Source: Prolixibacter denitrificans
GTDB lineage: Bacteria > Bacteroidota > Bacteroidia > Bacteroidales > Prolixibacteraceae
Length of the DNA: 64,000 nt
Assembly: GCF_003014495.1 (NCBI RefSeq)
Contig: NZ_PYGC01000014.1
Coordinates: 44,282 to 108,281 of the forward strand
Direction: 5' to 3'
In this document: in pieces, positions 1 to 7,192 of the stretch
Position numbering within the stretch: position 1 is the stretch's first letter
Layout: each line of letters starts with the position of its first letter
Program-made: the position numbers and the translations under genes
Notes under the pieces: model-generated
Seen by the model: the letters and a program-made list of their open reading frames with translations, nothing else
Database searches by the model: none
Told to the model about the DNA's origin: nothing

Positions 1-1
1 C

Positions 2-160
2 TTTTTCCCAGATAGTTTAAGATATTCCTATAAAATCAACTTCAAATTCCAAAAGAACGATTCGGTTCATTTTGTTTGCGGTCCTTGTACGGCTATGGAG
101 CTAAGTTTTCCATGGGATGATTTTGACCAGATATTGGTGAGGGATGTAAGCAAGGAATAA
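2..160 (+). CDS. C-terminal end of an unrecognised protein (partial)
   Basis: The open frame enters from the left edge and ends at the TAA at 158-160; only about 52 residues are present. They include a CGPC motif, an aromatic-rich stretch and the ending DVSKE. The segment near its start (DSLRYSYKINFKFQ) resembles the C-terminus of the next gene (DTLSFRINFRIQ), so the two neighbours may be paralogues. The gap to the next start is 19 bases, compatible with co-transcription. No function can be assigned from this fragment. Confidence 0.6.
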   Translation, partial: FFPDSLRYSYKINFKFQKNDSVHFVCGPCTAMELSFPWDDFDQILVRDVSKE

Positions 161-179
161 ACGTTTAAAATCCAGTAAA

Positions 180-779
180 ATGAAAACAACCATTTTGAAA
201 ATTAGTCTCATCCTAGCGCTACTCACAACCATTGGAACCGGATGCGAAAAGAATACCGCTAATCTGTGGGAAATTTCTCCAGAAAATAGTGTTGCCGTAA
301 TTCAGCAAGAAGTGAACGGCATTGTGTTTAAATTTTGTCTTCTGAACGAAAACGGAGCACCTGCCACCATCTTTAACGAGGGAGAAAACTTCTCTTTCTT
401 TTTTTCGGTGACGAATAATAGCCATAACGACTTATATTTTGATCCGGACTTTGCCTATTATGCCGATAATAGTTTTTGTAAGGTTTATACATCCAATGAT
501 GAAGACTTAGGTAAGCCTTTTAAGGTGTTAACCGTACTTACGATTGGAACTGCCGCCTATCCTTTCCCTACCGGTGAATCCAGGGTTTTTCAGCAATCAT
601 GGGTCGATGACCGGGATTCTGTCTGGTCCTGGGAAAAAGCAACCTATGAAAGTACCCACCAACCCTATCTCGAAAAAGGCAATTACTACACAGCATTTAA
701 GTACCGTTTTCGATTTGAGGGTAAGCATTCCATCCAAACAGATACATTGAGCTTTAGAATCAACTTCAGAATTCAGTAA
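180..779 (+). CDS. Hypothetical lipoprotein, 199 aa
   Basis: The N-terminus is a lipoprotein signal: a short basic start, a hydrophobic helix and a lipobox ending at Cys22 (TIGTGC). The mature part looks like a beta-rich domain with alternating hydrophobic residues, including FSFFFSVTNNS and the C-terminal FRINFRIQ; this style is common in Bacteroidota surface or periplasmic lipoproteins. I do not recognise the family. It follows the partial upstream gene after 19 bases, in the same direction, and its tail resembles the end of that gene. It is probably anchored in the outer or inner membrane; function unknown. Confidence 0.65.
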   Translation: MKTTILKISLILALLTTIGTGCEKNTANLWEISPENSVAVIQQEVNGIVFKFCLLNENGAPATIFNEGENFSFFFSVTNNSHNDLYFDPDFAYYADNSFCKVYTSNDEDLGKPFKVLTVLTIGTAAYPFPTGESRVFQQSWVDDRDSVWSWEKATYESTHQPYLEKGNYYTAFKYRFRFEGKHSIQTDTLSFRINFRIQ

Positions 780-816
780 CACGAAAACTATTTTCCTTAA
801 AATCACCCTCAGTATG

Positions 817-1093
817 CTGACAGGTCTGTCGACGCTGTCAGGTTATCGAAATACAGGCTGAAAGCCTGACATTCCAAAACTTGGGGCAACGCCCCAAGAA
901 CCAGTGTCATAATCGCATCACCAGCCTGTAGGGCTGGCACACTTCATGACTGAAATCCAATGAGAAAAAATGATAGTTGAAGCCCTTCAGGCTTCGTTCT
1001 TGTTTCATGGGAACCACTTACCCGGGGCGTTGCCCCAGGCTCTGGAATCGCTGCAGTCGAATACCACTGTCGGGGTTTTCCAACCACCGACAG
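817..1093. repeat. Cluster of short perfect hairpins (REP-like)
   Basis: Seven inverted repeats lie in series: 817-841 (CTGACAG/CTGTCAG), 854-868 (CAGGCT/AGCCTG, loop GAA), 880-898 (8-bp stem CTTGGGGC/GCCCCAAG, loop AAC), 921-937 (CCAGCC/GGCTGG), 979-995 (GAAGCC/GGCTTC), 1024-1036 (GGGGC/GCCCC, loop GTT) and 1067-1093 (CTGTCGG/CCGACAG). They lie in a gene-poor stretch between two facing genes. Several core words (gggc-aac-gccc, cctgaagggctt-like) are the kind of extragenic palindrome scattered through Bacteroidota genomes. Copy number elsewhere cannot be seen from here. Confidence 0.7.
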
Positions 1094-1182
1094 GGTCGAA
1101 AAAAACCTGCCAGGTACGTCTATACCCAACAGGTTCGCCTGCGGCCCATTTTCCAAATTCCCAATTGGATTGCCTTATTTGT

Positions 1183-1929
1183 TTATTCCGTTTCGGTTGC
1201 TTCTTCCGGAGCCTCCTCTTCCTGGCTCTTACGGCCGTTCAGGGCGGCATAGGTTTTCCGGAGCTCGTCCATTTGTCCAAACAAGGTCGTCAGCACATCC
1301 GTGGGGGCAAAGTTCACCGCCTGCTCAATGGCCGTACAAAACTGCTCGTAGCTTTTAGCCGCCGTCGTTTTCAAACTGGTAGCCGACGGCCCGTTCTGAG
1401 CCTCATCGCTGTTGCGGGTCTTATACAGGGTATCGAATTCCGTATTCGCCGTTTCCAGTCCGGTGAGCATATCGGCTATCCCAATGGTAGCCGCATCGGC
1501 TTTGAGGGCCTCGTTGGCATTGTATTTCCCCAGCATTTCGGCAAACACGCCCGTTTCGGTATTCATGGCCTTTTTATCCACGTCCCAGTAAGGCTCAAAA
1601 AAGCCCTTCAGGTTTCGAGCCGCCGTCTTCTTCGCTTCGTCGCGCCCCTTGATGTTGGTCGTGATGTTGCGTTTGATTTCGGCAAACCGGTCATCCCGGT
1701 CCTGATCGAGGTCGACCAGCTGTTGGGTTAGCATGTTTTTAGCCGGTTTGTTCATTTGCACGCCCATCGCCTCGTTATCGTTTATCAACTGCGTGAGCGT
1801 AGCTGCCGGAATGGCGCCGATACTTTCTTTTACCGGGTTCGCGTACTCGATGGTCGATTTGTTGAGTGAAAACAGGTCGTTAATTTTCAAACGGGCAACA
1901 TACAATGTTGAAAACAGTTTTTCATCCAT
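1183..1929 (-). CDS. DUF6261 family protein, 248 aa
   Basis: A soluble, mostly helical protein without signal peptide or membrane segment. The opening (LFSTLYVARLKINDLFSLNKSTIEYAN) and the later acidic, helical body match my recollection of DUF6261, a family restricted to Bacteroidota and of unknown function. The C-terminus is a low-complexity acidic tail (SQEEEAPEEATETE). The ATG at 1929 is the only good start. The gene is isolated: a cluster of palindromes lies downstream and a six-copy 41-bp tandem repeat lies 55-270 bases upstream, in what would be its promoter or leader. Base composition is more GC-rich than the ORFans that follow on the right. The family name is from memory and was not searched. 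Confidence 0.65.
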   Translation of the reverse strand: MDEKLFSTLYVARLKINDLFSLNKSTIEYANPVKESIGAIPAATLTQLINDNEAMGVQMNKPAKNMLTQQLVDLDQDRDDRFAEIKRNITTNIKGRDEAKKTAARNLKGFFEPYWDVDKKAMNTETGVFAEMLGKYNANEALKADAATIGIADMLTGLETANTEFDTLYKTRNSDEAQNGPSATSLKTTAAKSYEQFCTAIEQAVNFAPTDVLTTLFGQMDELRKTYAALNGRKSQEEEAPEEATETE

Positions 1930-1981
1930 AATTTTATTGTTTTAGAAAGGTGATAAAGTTTGTTTGGTCTTCATTTCTTCC

Positions 1982-2203
1982 TGTTGAAATTTTCAGGAGG
2001 TCCGCGCGTCGCCATTTCATGCTGTTGAAATTTTCAATGGGCTCATTCCTCGCCGATTCATGTCGTTGAATTTTTCAACAGCTCCATTCCTCGCGATTTC
2101 ATGCCGTTGAAATTTTCAATAAGCTCTCTCCTGACGATTTCATGCCGTTGAAATTTTCAACGGGTCCATTTCGCGCCATTTCATGCCGTTGAAATTTTCA
2201 ACA
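1982..2203. repeat. 41-bp tandem repeat, six copies, palindromic core
   Basis: The core TTGAAATTTTCAA (one copy TTGAATTTTTCAA, the first diverged at its end) recurs at 1984, 2025, 2066, 2107, 2148 and 2189, so the period is exactly 41 bases each time. The bases between cores are also similar (a CCATT..TCGC..TTCATGCCG-type stretch), so these are true tandem units and not CRISPR repeats with unique spacers. The core is a near-palindrome. The array lies directly upstream of the minus-strand DUF6261 gene. Forty-one bases is close to four helical turns, which would place every core on the same face of the DNA. Confidence 0.9.
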
Positions 2204-2422
2204 GCCCCTTTTTTCGATGCGGAAGCGGATATTTGATTTCATGCGGTCGCCGTGAAACCACAGTGTAGCCGGGCAAAGTGCCAGCATGCAGCTTATCCGT
2301 TCCGGGGCTTGCCGGTCAATGAACGTAGTGACGGTTCGTCCATTCTGCACTTCATTCTCCACTAAATTCCTGCTGATTTTATCTGTCTGCTAAAAACCGT
2401 GTATTCAATATAAATTAGAAAA
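2204..2422. other. Gene-free stretch
   Basis: About 220 bases of moderately GC-rich sequence between the 41-bp repeat array and a 21-bp repeat. I see no credible reading frame, RNA gene or terminator here. It may be the decayed remains of a gene, but nothing identifies one. Confidence 0.4.
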
Positions 2423-2737
2423 TTAACCTATCCCAATTTTTTTGATGAATGTGCTAAATTTTTTGATGAACGTACGGATCTGGTATGTGAACGTACCGAT
2501 CTGGTATGCGAACGGAAATTGGAGAACCTCATCTCCAGCTTTTTTGGAACACCCTAAAATCAGATTTCGAAAGAAATTAATTACATTGGAAACACTAAAC
2601 GGACTGATAAATGAAAACAGCTTTAAATCCTTTAACTCAGATGGGCGATCATACCTTACATTACTCATTCTCTCCTTCAGCGATGGAGACAAACCTAGAG
2701 ACAACATCAAAAGATTGGAATACCCATACCTTAGCAT
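2423..2737 (-). CDS. Doubtful 104-aa ORF carrying the 21-bp repeat
   Basis: A minus-strand frame of 104 codons whose C-terminal third is made of the heptad repeat (QIGTFTYQIRTFIKKF). An equally long frame exists on the plus strand (2442-2756), so at most one is real. The minus frame is slightly favoured because its repeat translates into a regular amphipathic pattern ending in IKK, a composition seen in small Bacteroidota proteins. There is no signal peptide or recognised domain. Treat it as a possible small gene or gene remnant. Confidence 0.2.
   Translation of the reverse strand: MLRYGYSNLLMLSLGLSPSLKERMSNVRYDRPSELKDLKLFSFISPFSVSNVINFFRNLILGCSKKAGDEVLQFPFAYQIGTFTYQIRTFIKKFSTFIKKIGIG
2444..2515. 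repeat. 21-bp tandem repeat, about 3.5 diverged copies
   Basis: Units begin at 2444, 2465, 2486 and 2507; the strongest identity is between GAACGTACGGATCTGGTATG (2468) and GAACGTACCGATCTGGTATG (2489), 21 bases apart. The period is a multiple of three, so both overlapping open frames translate it as a heptapeptide repeat: plus strand MNVRIWY/VNVPIWY, minus strand FAYQIGT/FTYQIRT/FIKKFST. Heptad-like YQIGTF/IKKFGTF runs occur in small Bacteroidota ORFs, so it may be part of a short repeat-bearing gene. Confidence 0.65.
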
Positions 2738-2768
2738 GCATTATTTTCTGTTCTAAAAAAAGCCCCCA

Positions 2769-3758
2769 ATGGAAATAAAAGATTTAACTGGATTAAGCGA
2801 ACCGCTAAAAAAACTGATAGAAGTTATTTCTCAAGGAGTAGGTGCATTAAGCAAACCTTATCTAATAAGAAAAACTGCTGATGCAAAAGCGTATGAAATC
2901 AAAGTAATTGCAGAATCTATTAAAGCGAATCAAAAGAGCTTAAAACAAATCGATTATAATGAGGAAAAATTAAGCTTAGCTTCGATAGATGGAGAATCAA
3001 TAAAAGCTGAATTGTCCTTGGAAGAAAGAACTAAAAATCGAACAGATTTTAAACAGCAAAAAAAGCAAAAAAATATTGAGGTTATTACGCAAAAAGCAGC
3101 AGAGCAGCTTGAATCTGAAAGCACTGTTTCAGAAGAACCCGTTGACGAAGATTGGACAACACGATTCTTTGATTATGCCGAAGACATATCAAATGAAGAA
3201 ATGCAAGAAATATGGGCACGAATACTTGCTGGCGAAATTAAACAACCAAGATCTTATTCACTTAGAACACTTGAATTAATTCGCAACCTATCTAAGGATG
3301 AAGCCAATACCTTTATGAAGGTCGCTAAATTTGCCATTAAATCTGGAGATTCACATTTCCTTTTTAAAGGAAAGGATGGAAAAATCTTAAATGAGGAATA
3401 TAATATTAATTACGGCGATACTGCTTTACTGACAGAAATAGGATTAATTCAACCTGGAGCTTTTGTAAATTATCAAATACTCCAACAACCTCAAGATTCT
3501 CAAAGCGTATTTACTACTGATAAAATTATTTTAATCGCAAAAATTAAAGCAAATACCCCAACGATAACAATGCCAGTTGATGTTTTTAGCAAGTCAGGCA
3601 ATGAATTACTAAAACTTGTAAGCCCAAATCCTCCGTTTGATTATTTAAAAGCTATTGCAGATTCAATAAAAAGCGATAATGTAGAAGTCAAATATGCATA
3701 TATTATGGCTTGGGAAGGGAACTCTATAAGACATACTCAGCCATTATTGGATTTTTAA
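2769..3758 (+). CDS. DUF2806 domain protein, 329 aa
   Basis: The N-terminal third (LSEPLKKLIEVISQGVGALSKPYLIRKTADAKAYEIK, then a charged helical stretch to about residue 115) and the segment DYAEDISNEEMQEIWARILAGEI near residues 135-157, followed by SYSLRTLELIRNLS, are typical of DUF2806, a family of unknown function found sporadically in bacteria and mobile regions. The C-terminal half appears as alternating beta and helical segments. No membrane segment or catalytic motif is visible, so it is probably cytosolic. The gene is clearly AT-rich (AAA, TTA, ATT, AAT codons) compared with housekeeping genes to the right, which suggests transfer. A 9-bp-stem hairpin follows it and a small membrane-protein gene lies 192 bases downstream on the same strand. 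Confidence 0.7.
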   Translation: MEIKDLTGLSEPLKKLIEVISQGVGALSKPYLIRKTADAKAYEIKVIAESIKANQKSLKQIDYNEEKLSLASIDGESIKAELSLEERTKNRTDFKQQKKQKNIEVITQKAAEQLESESTVSEEPVDEDWTTRFFDYAEDISNEEMQEIWARILAGEIKQPRSYSLRTLELIRNLSKDEANTFMKVAKFAIKSGDSHFLFKGKDGKILNEEYNINYGDTALLTEIGLIQPGAFVNYQILQQPQDSQSVFTTDKIILIAKIKANTPTITMPVDVFSKSGNELLKLVSPNPPFDYLKAIADSIKSDNVEVKYAYIMAWEGNSIRHTQPLLDF

Positions 3759-3847
3759 TAAATGGTAGTAACTAATATTTATATGCACGGTGACATCAGG
3801 TATTAAATATAGAATAGAAGGGAGTATTGCGCCTAAATATCATCATA

Positions 3848-3874
3848 AATGGCAGAATATTACCATCTGCCATT
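3848..3874. terminator. Perfect 9-bp hairpin after the DUF2806 gene
   Basis: AATGGCAGA (3848-3856) and TCTGCCATT (3866-3874) form a perfect stem with a 9-base loop, 90 bases after the stop of the DUF2806 gene. There is no clean U-tract, only an AT-rich tail, so it may be a weak terminator, an mRNA end or an operator-like inverted repeat. Confidence 0.45.
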
Positions 3875-3950
3875 CTCCATAATAATTTATCGTTGCTAAA
3901 TTAAAATACAGCAAAAGAACAGTCTTAACTAAAATGATTAAAAACCTCAA

Positions 3951-4466
3951 ATGGAAGACAATTTATCAAACTTAATGATTGGTATAATCGGCGGAGTTGT
4001 TTCATCTGCGATAATTTGGTTTTTTGTTTTAATCTACAACAAGATTATACAGCCAGCGATTAAGGAAATATTATACAAAGGAATTGATCTAGAAGGCGAA
4101 TGGCATGACAATTTGTACATAGAAAGATCTGCAAAGAAAGATGGTAAAACTGAATTAGAAAAAGTCAAAATAAAAGAACTAACAATCACAATAAAACAAA
4201 ACGCTTATGAGATAAAAGGTGATTTAATAATTAAAAATATTATTCACCAGAATGAAATTTTCTCCTTTTACAAATATACAGGATTTATAAGGGACAACTA
4301 TGTCGTTATAAATTATTTACCAAAATCAAAAAAGCATTTAGGTCTTGGCTCGATTATCCTAGTTATAAAAAAGGGAGGAAAGTGCTTGAATGGAAATTTG
4401 GTAGGAACATCTTTGGACGAAATGAATCTAACGCAATATAGTGGATTACATCTTGAAAGAAAATAA
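3951..4466 (+). CDS. Membrane-anchored protein with lipocalin/Cap15-like barrel, 171 aa
   Basis: Residues 8-30 are one strong hydrophobic helix (MIGIIGGVVSSAIIWFFVLIYN); the rest is a soluble domain of alternating beta strands. It opens with LEGEWHD, the G-x-W placement seen at the start of lipocalin-like barrels, followed by ITIKQNAYEIKG, a YKYTGFI strand, a GLGSIILVI strand, KCLNGNLVG and a closing HLERK. This order resembles the cyclic-nucleotide-binding barrel of the anti-phage CBASS effector Cap15, but no cyclase gene is nearby and that link is only a fold-level impression. AT-rich like the DUF2806 gene before it. It could equally be an uncharacterised membrane protein. Confidence 0.6.
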   Translation: MEDNLSNLMIGIIGGVVSSAIIWFFVLIYNKIIQPAIKEILYKGIDLEGEWHDNLYIERSAKKDGKTELEKVKIKELTITIKQNAYEIKGDLIIKNIIHQNEIFSFYKYTGFIRDNYVVINYLPKSKKHLGLGSIILVIKKGGKCLNGNLVGTSLDEMNLTQYSGLHLERK

Positions 4467-4607
4467 CTACCCCTCCAAGTTGTAATATGGATAGTGGTTA
4501 TATCCACTCTTGGGCCTGGATTTCATTATGACATTCCGCCCATAAACCTATACCAAACCGTTACCATATATTTAGAATATACTATTAAAATATAAAATGA
4601 ATAAACC

Positions 4608-4826
4608 ATGACCGACCAACAAATAAGCACAACCATTAAAATACTTTATGTTGCAGCATCAATCATCATTATCGGGGGAGCCATTCTTCGGATTCAACAT
4701 TATCCGCATGGAATGTTGATATCGCTCATCGGATTACTGCTTGGAACAATAACACAAATTTTTGACAGAAGCAGAGCAAAAAGAAGAACCAAAGAGCTGG
4801 AAGAACAACTCAAACAAAGAAAATGA
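4608..4826 (+). CDS. Small two-helix membrane protein, 72 aa
   Basis: Two hydrophobic helices (about residues 8-27 and 34-50) are separated by RIQHYPHG and followed by a basic, coiled-coil-like tail (RSRAKRRTKELEEQLKQRK). The helix-RIQHYPHG-helix pattern recalls the N-terminal membrane hairpin of the gliding/T9SS motor protein GldL (typically K-x-Q-H-W-P), and similar tiny proteins are common in Bacteroidota. It lacks the long cytoplasmic part of GldL, so it is not that protein. It stands alone, with about 140 bases upstream and 89 downstream; function unknown. Confidence 0.65.
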   Translation: MTDQQISTTIKILYVAASIIIIGGAILRIQHYPHGMLISLIGLLLGTITQIFDRSRAKRRTKELEEQLKQRK

Positions 4827-4915
4827 AAAACGTATGGTAGCGAATTGTCATATGGCAGGCGGAATTTTGCTGTAAAATTTGCACCAACCGTTGAACGCAA
4901 TAAAGAATACTAATA

Positions 4916-5536
4916 ATGAGACATCTTACCATCTTAGTCCTTTTGTTGCTAATCGTCCAAAAAAGCTTTGCGAGCTATAATCGAACAACGTTGCCTGAAC
5001 TGATTATTGACTCTGAATTGATATTGCAGGGAAAAATTATTCATCAGGATTCTACCACTTTCACGCTCTTAGTATCAGACCCAATAAAGGGAAACTATCA
5101 GAAAAAGAGCATCAGGATTCAGAAATTTGAGGATTGGGAATGTGCGAACCGGCTTTCAAAATACAAGGTAGGACAAGAAGAAATCGTATTTCTCAGATGG
5201 TATTCAGAAACGAAGAAGTGGTATATAAAGGGAGCTGGTGATGAAGGGGAATTATTCATTAAAAACGACTCGATTATATATCCGAGTGCTTGCTACGCCC
5301 CTGATAGCGGTTGCGTAGAAATTAATTACTTCGAGTATAAAACTCGCGGTCGAATTTATTCGTTGCAGAATTTCAAGAAGGCAATCAACTTCTATATCAA
5401 TCAATTTCCACTACTGTTAAAAGGATTTAAAGCCAATTACTCTGACTCTATTCCCAACAGGCTACAAGACAACAAAGCATATACCCGGATAATTAAGGAG
5501 TCCCTTTTGGTGCTTATGCACCATTCCTACAAATAA
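4916..5536 (+). CDS. Secreted hypothetical protein, 206 aa
   Basis: The N-terminus is a signal peptide (RHLTILVLLLLIVQKSFAS) with probable cleavage after FAS. The mature domain has strands such as LILQGKIIHQDSTTFTLLVSDPIKGNYQKKSIRIQKF, followed by CANRL-KYKVGQEEIVFL. That layout (an export signal, a 'source of released factor' strand pair, then a conserved Cys and VGQ-VFL) resembles OB/NTR-like exported domains seen in Bacteroidota, but no name can be defended. Other Cys residues at SACYAPDSGC could form a disulfide. It is AT-rich and in the same direction as its neighbours, with independent-looking spacing. Confidence 0.55.
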   Translation: MRHLTILVLLLLIVQKSFASYNRTTLPELIIDSELILQGKIIHQDSTTFTLLVSDPIKGNYQKKSIRIQKFEDWECANRLSKYKVGQEEIVFLRWYSETKKWYIKGAGDEGELFIKNDSIIYPSACYAPDSGCVEINYFEYKTRGRIYSLQNFKKAINFYINQFPLLLKGFKANYSDSIPNRLQDNKAYTRIIKESLLVLMHHSYK

Positions 5537-5588
5537 ATGACAAACGCCAATACTCAGCCGGGGTTTAAAAGCAACCACCCCTTTCCGG

Positions 5589-5618
5589 AACACATCTTGC
5601 GTATGACTAAACTAACGA
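5589..5618 (+). promoter_or_regulatory. Leader shared with the gene at 6319 (copy 1)
   Basis: This stretch begins AACACATCT, then CGTA, then ACTAAACTAACGA, and matches 6286-6315 at 26 of 30 positions. Both copies lie exactly 33 bases before an ATG (5622 here, 6319 there) although the coding sequences downstream are unrelated. The match ends at the start codons. It could be a shared operator, promoter or translation enhancer, or the trace of a local duplication. Confidence 0.55.
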
Positions 5619-5621
5619 ATG

Positions 5622-6230
5622 ATGAAACGAACTCTAATCAAAGGCTTATTTATTTGCAGCATTCATTCTGCGAATGCGCAATTTGCCAATAACAATGCAA
5701 TTTATTCGACAAGCGGTTTGAGTTTCGGAAATTACATGGGAGGCGATGTGAGTTTGAATTATGTGTATCGGGAAAAATATTCTTGCCGGGTTGGATACAG
5801 CGACTATTTGCGAAAACCCAAATCGCAACCGGCGGATTATTCATCGGGTTTGGCAAAAGCAATCATTTTCGGCCTGGAAAACCCTCACGATCAAATAGAA
5901 AATTACCAAATCGCTGTGGGTAGGATATGCAAACTAAATGAAACGGGTACGATACGAGCCAATTTATCTATCGGAGTTGGTTATACCATCATAAAAGAAC
6001 CTGAAAATTGGCAAAAGGTAGAAGGAACATCTTTGGTGGCGGAGAATTATACCTGGGATTATCATCGGCAAAACACGGTAAGCCTAATCATCAATCCCCA
6101 AATAGAATTTCCATTCACCAACATTTATGGATTGACCATTTCACCCATGCTACAACTCAATAAAGACAGAACCTACGTTGGAATTGGCATTGGGCAAATG
6201 ATTGGAATATTAAGAAAACGAACAGAATAA
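5622..6230 (+). CDS. Probable outer-membrane beta-barrel protein, 202 aa
   Basis: The N-terminus (MKRTLIKGLFICSIHSANAQ) is a signal peptide with an ANAQ cleavage site. The mature sequence shows repeated aromatic/glycine strands (LSFGNYMGGDVSLNYVYREKYSCRVGYSDYL, IRANLSIGVGYTII, YGLTISPMLQLNKDRTYVGIGIGQMIGI), typical of small outer-membrane barrels. I chose the second of two adjacent ATGs (5622 rather than 5619) because that one is placed 33 bases after the shared leader, exactly as the start at 6319 is. Specific family and ligand are unknown. Confidence 0.6.
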   Translation: MKRTLIKGLFICSIHSANAQFANNNAIYSTSGLSFGNYMGGDVSLNYVYREKYSCRVGYSDYLRKPKSQPADYSSGLAKAIIFGLENPHDQIENYQIAVGRICKLNETGTIRANLSIGVGYTIIKEPENWQKVEGTSLVAENYTWDYHRQNTVSLIINPQIEFPFTNIYGLTISPMLQLNKDRTYVGIGIGQMIGILRKRTE

Positions 6231-6285
6231 GCGCTTAACACAATACCATTATATATTTCCTCTAGAAGCAACGCGAACATGCTGA

Positions 6286-6315
6286 AACACATCTAACGTA
6301 CAACTAAACTAACGA
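6286..6315 (+). promoter_or_regulatory. Leader shared with the gene at 5622 (copy 2)
   Basis: Second copy of the 30-base leader, with ACTAAACTAACGA ending three bases before the ATG at 6319. It differs from copy 1 at four positions, in two pairs of adjacent bases. The sequence just before it is unrelated between the two sites. Confidence 0.55.
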
Positions 6316-6318
6316 GCT

Positions 6319-6801
6319 ATGAAAACACAAGTATTCTTCTTCCTGACGGTTTTGCTCGTTGGCATGATGAGTTGCCAGAAAGACGACAAGTCAGAAGCCA
6401 ATGCCGGGATTCATTTTACCAAGAATGAAAAGGTTTCGGATGTCATTGTAAGCTACGATGAAATTGTAGGCTACGATTCGACGCGGTACATTTTCCAGGT
6501 CACGCCAACGGCCTTTAACCGGTTGAACAAGGAAATCTCTCCCAGCTATCCCGACCCGCATTTCGCGTTTGGTGTTGCTGTCGACCAACAACTCATTTAC
6601 ACCGCGAAATACGTTCCCGGTTATTATTCATCGAGTCAACACGACGTTGTCACCTTTCAGTTGGTGGCGCCGGATTTGATTTATCTCAGACTGGGATATC
6701 CCTCCTCTCCCGGGCTTTTTACCGGGGAAGATTTGCGGAATGATTCGGGATTGATAGACCGTTTAAAGAAAGACGATAAATTGATGGAAATTGGGAATTG
6801 A
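6319..6801 (+). CDS. Hypothetical lipoprotein, 160 aa
   Basis: The lipoprotein signal ends at Cys19 (GMMSCQ). The mature part has a short acidic linker, then a compact domain with IVSYDEIVGYDSTRYIFQVTPTAFNRL, FGVAVDQQLIYTAKYVPGYYSSS and DLIYLRLGYPSS. This suggests a small beta-rich periplasmic or surface domain. It shares a 30-base leader with the barrel-protein gene just upstream (88 bases between genes), so the two may be co-regulated. Base composition is back to that of the rest of the genome. No family recognised. Confidence 0.6.
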   Translation: MKTQVFFFLTVLLVGMMSCQKDDKSEANAGIHFTKNEKVSDVIVSYDEIVGYDSTRYIFQVTPTAFNRLNKEISPSYPDPHFAFGVAVDQQLIYTAKYVPGYYSSSQHDVVTFQLVAPDLIYLRLGYPSSPGLFTGEDLRNDSGLIDRLKKDDKLMEIGN

Positions 6802-6837
6802 TGTGCGGTCCCTGCCGGAGTCTACCAGGGAATCTGA

Positions 6838-6985
6838 AGTCCTCCCCCTTTAATTCCCCCTCCAAAGGGGGACAGTTCGCCAACTTCCAACCGAATTTCA
6901 CATTCCCAAATATATAACATACGACCATTCGCGAGCTGTCCTCCTCTGGAGGAGGTGGCCGACAGGCCGGAGGAGGATTAAGTCG
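6838..6985. repeat. Extragenic palindromic element (CCCCCT/AGGGGG, CCTCCTC/GAGGAGG)
   Basis: Within the 390-base gap between the lipoprotein and MFS genes, 6855-6872 forms TCCCCCT-CCAA-AGGGGGA and 6940-6955 forms CCTCCTC-TG-GAGGAGG, followed by GGCCGACAGGCC (6957-6968). These polypurine/polypyrimidine palindromes are a known style of dispersed intergenic repeat in Bacteroidota. The rest of the gap (6986-7192) shows no gene. Confidence 0.6.
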
Positions 6986-7192
6986 AAAGGTTCCGGATTT
7001 CAGATTAGTCCGGGAAAACAAACACCCCCGTCATTTGTTTGCATACAAAACTTCCACTCTTACCACCCTAAGAAACCGTTTATCAACTTTTATCGTAATC
7101 AAATCATCAGGCTCGTGGTCAGTCTGTTTTTACTTTTAATGAAAGTCCGTTGACTTTTGATTGTGAATAGTTCAATACATGAAGAATAGCAT

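Noticed and set aside
970..1731. Long plus-strand ORF of 253 codons
   Set aside because: It lies opposite the DUF6261 gene and through the palindrome cluster; its composition (many Arg/Gly/Phe runs) is that of an antisense frame.
1982..2203. CRISPR array
   Set aside because: The 41-base units are similar along their whole length, so there are no unique spacers, and no cas gene is present.
2442..2756. Plus-strand 104-codon ORF in the 21-bp repeat region
   Set aside because: It overlaps an equally long minus-strand frame and shows no signal, domain or family; at most one could be real, and neither is secure.
2769..6801. Integron gene-cassette array
   Set aside because: The row of small same-strand ORFans with spacers is suggestive, and one GTTGAAC word lies near 4890, but no matching RYYYAAC/GTTRRRY pair with the right spacing was found and no integrase is in the window.
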